From: Microglena sp. YARC
Taxonomy: Eukaryota; Chlorophyta; Chlorophyceae; Chlamydomonadales; Chlamydomonadaceae
Assembly: GCA_022414725.1 (NCBI GenBank)
Contig: CM039462.1
Coordinates: forward strand, 54,300,239 to 54,364,238
Reading direction: 5' to 3'
Length of the DNA stretch: 64,000 nt
Shown: one piece after another, positions 22,921 through 32,550 of the stretch
How the letters are laid out: every line of letters starts with the position of its first letter
Position numbering within the stretch: the stretch's first letter is position 1
The notes under the pieces: model-generated
Seen by the model: the letters and a program-made list of their open reading frames with translations, nothing else
Databases searched by the model: none
What the model was told of the DNA's origin: nothing
Position numbers and translations under genes: made by a program

Positions 22921-24935
22921 ATGCAACTTCCGCGAGAGCCTCCCGCTAATTTTGAGAAACTCCACGACAAGAATGGAGAATCTTGGACGCGCGGGATGCG
23001 CAGTGTCATTATCAGCAATGGCTGCGACCGTGTCCTTCCTAAGGAGGACCCGGGTCCTCTTGATGATTGGCTAGACGTCTGTGCACCAGCTGCCTCTGCT
23101 AACGGTCATGAGAGTCCTTCCGCCATCGTGGAAGTAACCCCCCCCAATCAATCCTCCACCTTTACGGCTCCTTCTGCTACTGTCCGACGTCTCTCTCCTG
23201 AGATTGAGGACGTTCTGACGCGACTCTGCTGTGCTTCCACTCAGATTATCCAGTACGCAAGGGCGCCTCCTCCTCCTGATGCCCGTTTTGACTACGACTA
23301 TCAAGAACTTGCTCGTCATCGCCGTGCAGATGGCTATGCTGATGACTCTGATGATGGTGATGAAGATCTGCAGAGTGCTATGAGTGGTGACTTCGGTGGA
23401 GTCACTCCTTCCACTGCTACTCGAGTGTTCAATTCTACCGTCTCTCCTGTGTATGAGCCTCTGTCGGCACCTGCTCTTGCGCCTTCCCCGGAGTTTAAGC
23501 CTGATCCAGTCTCTGCGCCTTCGCAGGAGCCCCCTCCACCCCCGCCTCCGCCTGTGGAGCAGCCCCCTGCTCCTGGCCCTCCGCCATATGTGCCTCCTTC
23601 GCTGTCATGCGACTCCTGGGAGCATCTGCTCGATGGCGGACATCCTCTGCGTCTATCCCTGCAGGAATGCCGTCTTATCCGCCAAGCTCAACATGCTGGG
23701 GAATCCTTGGACCGCACTCTGTACGGTAGGCTGGATATGACTGCCACTCAGGCTATGGTTGATAGCAAGGGTCGCCCTAGGCCTAGGCGTGTGATGGCTT
23801 ATTCTGAACTAGGTCTAGAGTGTCGGGCTTTTCTGGGACCTGTTATGCCAGGGATTAACTACCCTCCTGCTAATGGTGTGACCTCTGGAGGGGTTGGGCG
23901 TAGGAACAGTGACCTGCGAGGTTACTAGTTTGTTAAGGTGCCACTCCCTTTCTGTCCTGTCCGTCCTGATTTCGAGCTCATTGTGCGTGTTGCGCGTTCC
24001 CTAGATCATATCAGGAACTTAGATGACCAGCGTGCTTATGACGCTGGTCTTGCTGCTGAGTATTTTCTGGCGATTCGTGAGTCTTTAGCTCCTCGGTGTG
24101 CTCCTCCTGCTGCTGGAACTTCGGCCTCTCATGGTGAGTCTAGTGTCGATCCTGCACTGTTGGGTTTCAGTGCGCTTACCCTACCCCGCCAAGAGTTCAT
24201 GATCTTATCCATGATGCTTGCCAACATGACGGATGCCCTAGTCAAGGTGTATAGGGACTTTGCTTCACCTCGGGATATCTTTTTGCATATCCGGAGGCAG
24301 CAGTCCGATGCCCTTGCCTCGCGTGTCCCTCTCTTGCTGAAGGAGTATCATGCTTCGGTCATGGGCACTCATGAGCACGTTGACGCTTTCTTTCGTCGGG
24401 TTCGCGGCATGTGCACTGACCTGCGCAGTGCTGGGTTTCCGTAGACTCAGCGTCACGCCATGGGCATTATAGTTCAAGGTGTGAGTCTGCCCCGGTTCGA
24501 AACGCTGCGGATTAAGTATGGTATCCTGATATACAACCAGCAACCTGTTGAGTACTGGTCATGTCTAGAGGAATATAGGCAGCTAGATATTCTAAACATA
24601 GCGCTCCCTCAGTCGGATTCCAGGCATCCTGGTTGGTCCCGGACCGCTCCTCAGTTTCCTGCTAATGCTGCATTTCAGCGGCGGCAGAAGACTGGTGGTG
24701 GTTCTGGGTCGAACAAGAGGCGCCTGGAATGCACCTGGGGACCATGCCCCCACAAGGATGGTCACTCGGAGGACCGTTGCTGACGAAGTTCCCTGCCCTG
24801 CGAAGGGTCCCTGGTCGTGCAGAACCAACGCTTCCTTCACCGTTGCCTGCTAACCTGGCCCTTCTAGGTCACCTTACTCCAAAGCAATTGTCTTCCTTGC
24901 AGGCTCAAATTGATGGGTTTGCTATGCAGAAGTAG
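22921..24935 (+). pseudogene. Copia gag (copy 1), with stops
   Basis: The frame opens at ATG 22921. It has an acidic/Pro-rich N-terminal half with a poly-Pro linker near 23530-23590, then a helical Gag core (about 23940-24640) and a divergent Cys/His knuckle C-x4-C-x5-H-x4-C (about 24729-24782). TAG codons at 23926 and 24442 replace CAG (Gln) codons present in copy 2. One missing G at about 24782 shifts the frame just after the knuckle. The last gag codons are followed by TAG at 24933-24935, which is also present in copy 2. Confidence 0.85.
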
Positions 24936-25935
24936 CAGGTAAGCCCTGTCCTATTCTCCTGCACCTCTAGGTTCTCAAATGTGTGTAGTCCGAGCCTGTC
25001 TGAGGTTGTCTGGCATGTGGATTCTGGAGCTGGAATGTCCATCACAGGTGATAGATCTTTGTTCACTGTGTTTGATGTTCCACTGAATCTGCCATCAGTT
25101 CGATTTGGTGATGGTGTGGTTCAACGGGCAGTAGGTAAGGTATCCATTGAGTTATGTAGTGATTGGTTACCGACACCAATCATTCTAACTAATGTTCTCT
25201 ACATACCTCACTGTCCGGTGAACCTCCTGTCAGTAAATGCTGTGGCTCATTCTCTCCACTGCAAGATTTCTTTTGATAGTATTAGTTGCACTGCCACTCA
25301 GGGCTCTTCTATTCTCTGGTCCTTCCCTGCCTCCAGTGATGGTGTTGACAAGTTTGCATGTAGGCCTTGTTACACCACCAGTGGCTGTTCGTTTGGTGCT
25401 GACAATTACCCAGCTTTTGCACTTGATGTTGATGAGGACGGTGGAGTTGTTATCCCTACCACTCCTGAATGGCTGTGGCATAGGCGGCTGGGTCACCCCG
25501 GCTATGATGCCATGCACAGACTTGTCAAGAAGGGTATGGTTAAAAAACTTACCCCTCTCACTCAACCAGGTCCAAAAACTGGCTAAGATCCCTTGTGATG
25601 CTTGTCAAAAGGCTAAGGGCAAACGTCTCCCTTTTCCTAAAGCAAGCACTACTCCGACCAATGCACCTCTCCAACGCCTTCACTTGGACATCATGGGGCC
25701 AGTTCATATTAGAGGTCTGCGTGGGGAGTTTTATATTCTGTGCCTCACAGACCAACACTCTGGCTATGCTGAAGTGTTGTGCTTGAGGACCAGGGATGAA
25801 GCTCCCTAAGCAGTTCAGACTATCATCCTCAGATGGATGAATCAGCTGCACGGGTTTGCCTTTAAGTGCCTGAGGTCTGACAGGGCTAAGGAGTTTATAG
25901 TAAAGTGGTTTGAGGATTGGCTGATATCGGTTGGG

Positions 25936-26485
25936 TGTCAGCTGTACTACTAGGACACGAGTGCCTTATAAGCATCTGATCAGATACCAATAAGGCACTC
26001 GTGTCTTAGTACTTTACTTTGACATTATTACCTGACTCGGGAGGAAAACGGGGGGCTTCGATCCTCCCCTGAAGGTCTCAGTGGTGCGGGTCTGATCTGT
26101 ACTAACTCGCCCCCAATCGTAAGACCATAGCCGATAGCTTGGCTGTGGATTTTTGGAACCTCTGGGTAATCTGTTCTCCTCTCGGGACATGCATTATTGT
26201 CAGCGTAAACTACTAGGACACGAGTGCCTTATTGGTATCTGATCAGATTATTGGAATCTGATCAGATTATTGGAATCTGATCAGATTATTGGAAACTGAT
26301 CAGATTATTGGAAACTGATCAGATTATTGGAAACTGATCAGATTATTGGAAACTGATCAGATTATTGGAAACTGATCAGATTATTGGAAACTGATTATCT
26401 GATCAGATTATTGGAAACTGATCAGATTATTGGAATCTGATCAGATACCAATAAGGCACTCGTGTCCTAGTAGTTTACGCTGACA
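25936..26485. mobile_element. 550-bp composite palindromic element inserted in copia integrase
   Basis: Flanked by the 5-bp direct repeat TTGGG (25931-25935, 26486-26490). Copy 2 shows the empty site with a single TTGGG (61398-61402, minus strand). The ends are inverted repeats TGTCAGC.../...GCTGACA of about 36 bp including ACTAGGACACGAGTGCCTTA. It consists of two self-palindromic subunits in direct order, 25936-26024 (89 bp) and 26198-26485 (288 bp), around a 173-bp middle. No coding capacity. It could be a MITE pair or a TRIM-like element with palindromic LTRs. Confidence 0.9.
26232..26455 (+). repeat. 19-bp tandem array inside the 550-bp element
   Basis: About eleven units of TTGGAAACTGATCAGATTA (or TTGGAATCTG...) between the arms of the right subunit. 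One unit has an extra ATTATCTG-like duplication. The left subunit has a single equivalent unit. Confidence 0.9.
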
Positions 26486-27215
26486 TTGGGGCAGTGCATG
26501 AGTTATCTTTGGCATACACTGCACAGCAGAATGCAACTGTGGAGAGGTACAATGGGGTCTTACAGTCTATAGCTAGGGGCATCCACCTGGAGTCTAAGCT
26601 AACTAAGTCCTTCTGGCCCTATGCCTTCCTAGCTGCGTGTTACCTTCGTAATCGCTTGCCCAATCAGGGAGATAAGACTCCTCATGAGCTTTTCTTTGGG
26701 GTTCAGCCTGATGTGTCGATGTTGCGCGTGTTCGGATGCCCTTGCTACGTTACGTTAGTCAATGGGAAGAAGCGCAACAAGCTGGACGAAAGGGCGTTAT
26801 CTGGTAGACTGGTTGGGTATTCCCTGGTGAGTAAGGGTTATTTTGTTTGGGTTCCTAAGTTGCGCCAGGTAGTAGAGAGTCGTGATGTACTCTTCTATGA
26901 GCAGTTTGATCATAACTGTATTCCTGGGCTATCTCCCTATGACGGGTCGCCGTATGTCTCTCGCATCCCTGCCGCTATCAACGGACATATGCCTGTGCCT
27001 ACGGTTAATTCCCTTGACCCTTTGCTAACCCCAATTGTCGACCGCTGCCCTGATCATGGGATGACCTTGCGTCCCAGGTCAGGGGCTGATGGTGCTGTAT
27101 TGTGTGTGAAGGCACTGGGCGGGCGAGATTCTGCAGTTCTTTCAGATAAAATCTTAGCGAATCGCAGGGGGTCGCCAGGCCCTCCTCTGCGCCACATTTC
27201 GTCGGTGAAGATTTA

Positions 27216-28442
27216 GGATTACGACAGCCTTCGATCATAGTGGTACCTGGATCAGGTCCATTGACTAATAGTCGCCAACCTCCGACCACCTCGGATGGCT
27301 CGCGGGTGTCGTTCATTCAGACGCCTCCTGTCGTCCCTGGTGGATTACTCGGGTCAAGCCCATGTGATGATGTAGCCGTTGCCGATAGTGCAAGTGATGA
27401 TCTGGAACACTGGTCCGGTTCCGATACTGTGTATGGCTAAGGTGTTCCGGTCGACCCAGGCTTCGTTGATATAGAGGCAAATAAGGCCGGCCCTGTTCAA
27501 CTGGGGGCTATACTACCGGTTACTGCTGATACTGCTGATATCCCCGCTGCTCATGTACAAGTACACTGCTTGTACGTGGGAGCATACATTTCCACTTCCA
27601 CTGAACTGACCTTCAAAGCTGCCATGCTTCCCACCAACCCTGACAGGGATCAATGGCTCCTTGCCATGAAGGATGAGATGGCGTCCCTACATGCCCATGG
27701 CACTTGGGCGCTCACTCCACTGCCTCCTAAACAGAGGGTCCTGTCTGGCAGGTGGTTATTTGTGAAGAAGGTTGGGGTTGATGGTTCTATTCGCTTCAAG
27801 GCACGTTTTGTGGTTCGTGGTTTTCTGCAGCGTCCTGGGTTGGATTTTCATAATGTGTATGCCCCCGTTTCTTCTAAAGCAGGTCTGAGGGTGCTCCTGG
27901 CTGCCATCACTCATAGGAAGATGTTTGTTCGGCAGCTGGACATCAAGACTGCATTTCTGAATGCTCCCCTTGAATCTGGTCTGGACCTGTACTGCCACCA
28001 GCCTGAGGGCTTTAAGGTACTTGGTCCTAACGGTGTTCCCCTTGTGTGCAAGCTGATCAAGTCCCTTTATGGTTTGAAACAGGCGCCCAGGGCTTGGAGT
28101 ATGGATGTCAAGCGGGTTTTGGTTGCACATGGTTTTATTATGTGCAAGGCGGAACCTGCTCTGTATTTTAGGAGGGATTCTAATGGTGGGTGGAGCTATG
28201 TCCTAACCTATGTTGATGATTTTATCTGTGCTTTTAGTGAGCTGGATAGGTATGTTTTGCTGATCAAGGCTATGGAGAAAGCTGGCTGGGAGGTCAAAGA
28301 GATGGGTGTGCCGGTTCAGTTCCTCTCCTTGGACATGGCTTGTACACTTGACTCTGACGGCAGGCGTGTTCAGATCAACCTCTCCCAGCACTCCTACATT
28401 GTTGATCTGGTGGAGCAGTTCGGTCTGACTGCTGCTGCCTAG
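27216..28442 (+). CDS. Copia linker and reverse transcriptase (copy 1)
   Basis: An acidic linker (about 27240-27560, one TAA at 27438) leads into a copia RT that is open from 27570 to 28442. RT blocks: GRWLFVKKVGVDGSIRFKAR, RQLDIKTAFLNAPL, LVCKLIKSLYGLKQAPRAW and LTYVDDFICAF with the YVDD catalytic centre. The frame is ended by TAG at 28440, where copy 2 has AAG (Lys), and continues in register into RNase H. The RT core itself shows no frameshift. Confidence 0.92.
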
Positions 28443-29180
28443 CCCAGGTTTGGTGCCCCCATGGACAAGTCCACCGTCACTGACCCACCTGGAGAACCCC
28501 TGTCCTCTAATAGCCAGTACCTCTCTCTTGTTGGTGCTTTGCTATACCTGGCTACTTGCACCAGGCCTGATATTGCCTTTGCTGTGAGCTACCTGTCCAG
28601 ATTTTCTGCTCACCCTACCGTCCCCCTGTGGGGGGCAGCCAAGCGTTTGCTTTTGTATTTGAGGTCACATTCCCACCTGGGACTCACTTACACACACAGC
28701 CCTGATTTCTCTTTTACTGTCTTTAGTGACTCATCCTTTGCTGATGATGGGTCTGACAGGAGATCTCAGACTGGCTTTGCTGTCCTGGCTGGAGGGTGCA
28801 TAGTGAACTGGATGAGCAAGAGGCAGCCTACAGTTGCCATTAGCTCTTGTGAGGCTGAGTATCAGGCCCTGTCTCAGGCTGCCAGGGAGGTGCAATGGTT
28901 GAAGAAGTTGAGGGTGGATCTGGGTCTGCCTTGTGATTTAGTTACCATTCAGGGTGACAACATAGGGTCTCTGAGATGGGCCAATGACTGGCAGCTCCTC
29001 CCTCGCAGCAAGCACATTGATGTTATTCATCACCACATCAAGGAGCTGGTGGAGGACGGTTCACTAGATGTTGCCTATGTTAACACCAAGGACAACTGTG
29101 CTGACCCCTTCACCAAGCCCCTTGATCCTGCTGTGTTCTGGAGGTTTATGCGGATGCTTGGGATGACCGCTTCTTCTTAG
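28443..29180 (+). CDS. Copia RNase H (copy 1)
   Basis: Degrades the RNA strand of the RNA/DNA hybrid. It shows the copia RNase H signature: YLATCTRPDIAFAVSYLSRF, the first acidic motif VFSDSSFADD, KRQPTVAISSCEAEYQALS (the Glu block) and KHIDVIHHHIKELVEDG. It is uninterrupted to TAG at 29178-29180, in frame with the RT upstream after the single TAG at 28440. It is followed by T-rich sequence and the 3' LTR. Confidence 0.95.
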   Translation, partial: PRFGAPMDKSTVTDPPGEPLSSNSQYLSLVGALLYLATCTRPDIAFAVSYLSRFSAHPTVPLWGAAKRLLLYLRSHSHLGLTYTHSPDFSFTVFSDSSFADDGSDRRSQTGFAVLAGGCIVNWMSKRQPTVAISSCEAEYQALSQAAREVQWLKKLRVDLGLPCDLVTIQGDNIGSLRWANDWQLLPRSKHIDVIHHHIKELVEDGSLDVAYVNTKDNCADPFTKPLDPAVFWRFMRMLGMTASS

Positions 29181-29501
29181 GGTATATAATTTTTTTTTTT
29201 TGGTTACATCGGTTTCTTTGGTTATCATTGTATGGCATTAGGTTCCTATTCCCGGATCGGGTTTTCTATACCGTTGTTACCCATCTTTGATATTCGGTTT
29301 TCATCCTTTTCTAACTTGGCCAATTTTGGTTTTTGCCGTGTTTCATTCCTTCCTATAAACCTTTGGGTTTCCATTTGAAGTTCTCTCGAATTTTCGGAGT
29401 TCTTTGATTTTTTTTTTTGTCAATCTGTTACATATAGTTCTATGTCACCAGTGCCATAGGTGGAGAAGTAGTATTGTATGTCACCTGTGTCATAGGTGGA
29501 G
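29181..29501 (+). other. Copia 3' untranslated region
   Basis: T-rich, with T runs at about 29190-29201 and 29407-29417. Just before the LTR a segment TATGTCACC(A/T)GTG(C/T)CATAGGTGGAG occurs twice in tandem (about 29439-29501). The purine-rich GGTGGAG abutting the LTR is the likely second-strand primer. Confidence 0.6.
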
Positions 29502-29803
29502 TGTCAGCATGAATTGCGGTGCTCTCACGCGTTTTATGACTTGGTGACTACTTATGTACTTCCTTAGAACTATCGGTCCTGACAGTACTATGTCAGCTTA
29601 CTGTTGACTGCGTCATCGGTTCTTCTGACACGCGCTGTCTAACCTGTACCCTGATCAGGTTCCAGGCTACCGCCCCCCTTTCCTCCGCTGGTGTCCCTTT
29701 ATGGTTCCACTATCTTTTGTAATATTTATTCTCGTCTCCGCATTTATAGATTGGCGTGCTGCACACACTAAGTCCACTCTCCGGAGTGTTATCCAAGCTG
29801 ATA
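29502..29803 (+). repeat. Copia copy 1, 3' LTR (302 bp)
   Basis: No difference from the 5' LTR seen on line-by-line comparison. Followed by the CTCTC target repeat and by gypsy RT in register. Confidence 0.97.
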
Positions 29804-31093
29804 CTCTCCAAATGTTCATTCAACAAGACAGAGGTTAAATTCCTTGGTCATTACATTGGACGCGACGGAATTAAAGTTGATCCGAAAAAGGTTAGCACAG
29901 TCCGCGACTGGCCTACTCCGAAAACGGCGAAGCAGATCGGCTCATTCCTCGGTTTGTGCAATTATTTTCGCAAGTTTATCCAAGGATATTCATCCCTCGC
30001 CACCCCTCTTCAGACCTTGTCTAACATCAAGGGTGAGCTTGGCCCCTTGTTCAAAAATGAACATCTCGTAGCATTCGAAGGCCTCAAAGAAGCCTTGCTT
30101 TCCGCCCCAGTCCTCGCACTTCCGGATTTTAGCAAACCGTTCGAAGTCATTACTGACGCATCCTTACTTGGTACGGGCGCGGTGCTCTTACAAGATAAAC
30201 ACCCCATCGCCTTCGCCAGCAAAAAGTATATCCCAGCGGAGCTGAACTATACAACGACTGAACAAGAAATGTTAGCGATCGTCCACGCGTTGACCGAGTG
30301 GCGGTGCTACCTCGAAGGTTCCCACATGACGTTGGTCACCGACCACAATCCGCTTACATACTTCGATACCAAAGCGGTCCTTTCGCGACGCATGGGTCGA
30401 TGGCAAGAGGACCTCGCGCCCTTTAGCTATACTTGGGAGTATCGCGCTGGTCGCAATAATATGGCTGACCCTGTTAGTCGCAACCCCAACCTCTCCGCCC
30501 CCGCCGACGTCGCGGTCGCGCACCAGCTGTTTGTGTTCTCTCTCTTGGTCAGCGAATGCCGTCCTCGTTCAAAGAAACCACGCCCCGTTGCGGACGGTTC
30601 CACAGTCATTGATGTCCTACCCCGCCCTCCAACGATCCTGCCCGCACCTTCAGTGCCGGTCAAGGAAACGCGACGACGTAGACGCCCGATGCCCTTGGCG
30701 TCGACTCCCTCCTCTCTCTCCATCATGGATCGAATTTTGGCTGGTTACAAAACGGACTCAAACTTCACGCCGGGCTGCAAGCGCCTCCGTGATAAATTTT
30801 CCAGAAACGGGTACTGGTTCAAGAAAAACAAGTACGGCCGCGAATTTTTATGCGTCCCACTTGACGCGGCTCTTTGCTTGGAAATTATCCGCGAAGCTCA
30901 CGATCCGGTTTACATGGGCCATTGCGGTCGCACCAAAACGTTGGAACTGGTCACGCGCACTTTTACTTGGGCCAAAGTCACGGCAGATGTGACTGCCTTC
31001 GTCCGTCAGTGCCATAAGTGCCAAACGAACAAACCCGGAAACGCAAAGCCGAACGGTACCATGGTTCCCGTGGAAATTCCAGACAAATTCTAG
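29804..31093 (+). pseudogene. Gypsy RT C-terminus, RNase H and integrase zinc finger (copy A)
   Basis: Resumes the interrupted RT (KFLGHYIGRDGIKVDP, thumb region), then a gypsy RNase H (EVITDASLLGTGAVLLQ, TTEQEMLAIVHALTEWRCYL, VTDHNPLTYF), a basic linker and the H2C2 integrase zinc-binding module (HCGRTKTLEL...CHKCQTNKPG). The frame is uninterrupted for about 430 codons, then ends at TAG 31091-31093, where chromovirus relatives usually have Trp in a P-W-E context. The integrase core follows in the same frame. Confidence 0.93.
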
Positions 31094-31939
31094 GAGTGCG
31101 TCTCCACGGACCTTATTACGGCGCTTCCACCAACATCGTCGGGCCATGATGCCATCGCTGTGTTCGTCGACAAGCTGTCCAAGATGGTTCATGTTGAACC
31201 TTGTCATACGACGATTAACACAGAGGAATTCGCTTCCCTATACCTCAATCGTGTCATCCGATATCATGGTATTCCGAAGAAGCTCCTCAGTGATAGCGAC
31301 GCGCGATTCACGGGTCATTTCGGCGTGGCTCTACATCATTTAATGGGCACGCGACAAGCGTTTTCGACAGCGTTCCATTCACAAACTGACAGTCAGACAA
31401 AGCGCATGAACCGCGTCATCGAGGACATGATTCGCCACTACGTGGGGCCATACCATGACGATTGGGATAAATCTTTGGCATTGGTGGAGTTTGCAATCAA
31501 CAATTCCTACCAAGAGTCCATTCAGAACACGCCCTTTCGGGCGTACCTTGGCTACGACCCTACGACGCCTCTCAAGGCAGAAGTCGAATCGATATGTCCG
31601 GCTGCCAACAATTGGTGGGCTGATCACATTGAACGTCAAGATCAATGCAAGGCATGCATGCAAGCCGCTCAAGATCGGCAGAAAGCCCATTACGATAAAC
31701 GACGAACGGAGGTTTTCTTCAACCTTGGTGATAAAGTTCTCTTGTCCACCCGCAATATGAAGTTCAAAGCAACGGGTAAACCAAAATTTACACCTCGTTT
31801 TGTTGGTCCTTACACGATTACTGAATGCATTGGTCCGCGCGACGAGCAGACTGGAGTCGTCCGGCAGGTCACGGCGTGCCGCTTAGCCTTGCCTAAGATG
31901 ATGCGCACCCACCCCGTGTTTCACGTGCGGTGGGTTTGA
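31094..31939 (+). pseudogene. Gypsy integrase core (copy A), catalytic Glu replaced
   Basis: Retroviral-type integrase, needed to join element DNA to the chromosome. Asp in STDLITALPP (about 31108), Asp in LLSDSDARFTGHF (about 31290). The third catalytic position, normally Glu in Q-T-E-R-x-N-R, reads Lys (AAG, 31400-31402), which should abolish activity. The C-terminal part (FNLGDKVLLSTRNMKFK, FVGPYTITECIG, THPVFHVRW) is conserved. The frame ends with TGA at 31937, and one extra base there separates it from the chromodomain frame. Confidence 0.93.
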
Positions 31940-32289
31940 TCAAGCATTGGCGCTCTGATGGCGTTGTCCATGTTGGACAACCGCTTGAGTTCGACTCCGA
32001 CGGCGCTCCTATTTGGAATATCCAATGCATCATGCGCGAAAAGTTGCGTGTCATCGGCACATCCAGCAAACGACGTCTCGAATACTTGGTCCGATGGCAA
32101 GACTTCGGAATTGAGCAAGACACTTGGGAACTCGCCAAGGCGGTCAAGAAAAGTGCCCCTCACATCGTCGATGCATGGCAATCCCGTGTTACGCCCGTTA
32201 TGTCCCGACGTACGTCGAAAAAACGGGCCCATCACCCACCCATCGCACTCGACGCATACGACACGGCGGTCAGATTGCTTTATTTATAA
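31930..32289 (+). pseudogene. Gypsy chromodomain tail (copy A)
   Basis: After GLIKHW the frame carries a chromodomain: IMREKLRVIG, RRLEYLVRWQDFG and DTWELAKAV at the expected spacing, with aromatic residues in the hydrophobic core. Chromodomains on integrases steer insertion toward modified histones (known for chromoviruses). It is one base out of register with the integrase core, so it is probably continuous in an intact element. It ends at TAA 32287-32289. Confidence 0.85.
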
Positions 32290-32442
32290 AGCTATCTTTC
32301 TCGGAGTACTCAAAAGGGATGTTACATGGTTCTCTTCGAAACCAACTTGTTTCATCAAGTATATTTTGAGCACGGCACATACGACGACAAATGGTATTCA
32401 CATCCCACCTCTATTGACGATCAGATGCGGGGTCCGCATCTC

Positions 32443-32461
32443 TTCTGGAGGGGGGGGGGAG
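32443..32461 (+). promoter_or_regulatory. Gypsy polypurine tract
   Basis: CTGGAGGGGGGGGGGAG directly abuts the 3' LTR start (TGTAACGG), the expected place for the plus-strand primer. Confidence 0.85.
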
Positions 32462-32550
32462 TGTAACGGTACAGAACCCTTCACGGGTACTCTGGCCGTC
32501 CAGCAAGGCATACGGGTACACCGTACCCGTAAGCCACGTGACGAACGCAC
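32462..32550 (+). repeat. Gypsy 3' LTR, truncated (89 of 350 bp)
   Basis: Matches the first part of the 5' LTR through GACGAACGCAC, apart from a few bases, then changes abruptly into an unrelated dispersed repeat. The missing end removes any target-site duplication. Confidence 0.9.

Larger units (their letters stand above)
24936..27215 (+). pseudogene. Copia protease and integrase (copy 1), interrupted
   Basis: In the same frame as the end of gag, after the TAG at 24933. VWHVDSGAGMS (about 25008) is the aspartic protease motif. A GAG-pre-integrase zinc module follows (WHRRLGHPG about 25476; CDACQKAK about 25597). The integrase core has Asp in LHLDIMGP (about 25680), Asp in LRSDRAKEF (about 25873) and Glu in ATVERYNG (about 26533). 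Breaks: an extra A in the run at about 25541-25546, TAA at 25807-25809 where copy 2 has Leu, and the 550-bp element at 25936-26485. After the insertion the frame is open to about 27214. Confidence 0.9.
22582..29803 (+). mobile_element. Ty1/copia retrotransposon, copy 1 (inside gypsy RT)
   Basis: 7,222 bp including a 550-bp secondary insertion. Identical-length 302-bp LTRs, a 5-bp target duplication CTCTC (22577-22581 and 29804-29808), and the copia domain order gag, protease, integrase, RT, RNase H. I see no difference between the two LTRs, so the insertion is young relative to its host gypsy element. The coding region carries several stops and two 1-bp indels relative to copy 2. Confidence 0.97.
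13327..32550 (+). mobile_element. Ty3/gypsy chromovirus (copy A), interrupted and partly duplicated
   Basis: Order: 5' LTR, tRNA-iMet primer site, leader, gag, protease, RT, RNase H, zinc-binding and core integrase, chromodomain, polypurine tract, truncated 3' LTR. A chromodomain after the integrase places it among chromoviruses. The RT is split by a copia insertion at 22582-29803, and the protease/RT segment is present twice (18112-20426 and 20427-22724). Frames are broken throughout, so the element is not autonomous as read. Without the copia insertion and the duplicate it would be about 9.7 kb, which is long for the group, partly because of the long intron-bearing gag. Confidence 0.9.

Noticed and set aside
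26025..26197. U1-snRNA-like gene in the middle of the 550-bp element
   Set aside because: TTACCTG near the start and GATTTTTGG (Sm-site-like) are suggestive, but the U1 loop motifs and a 3' terminal hairpin are missing. Two short motifs are not enough.
26232..26455. CRISPR array
   Set aside because: The 19-bp units are contiguous with no spacers, and the sequence is eukaryotic.
23926..28442. Nuclear code in which TAG/TAA means Gln
   Set aside because: Two of the private stops correspond to Gln in copy 2, but others correspond to Leu or Lys, and TAG also ends RNase H in both copies. Mutation or sequence error is simpler. The shared UAG at 24933 is treated separately.
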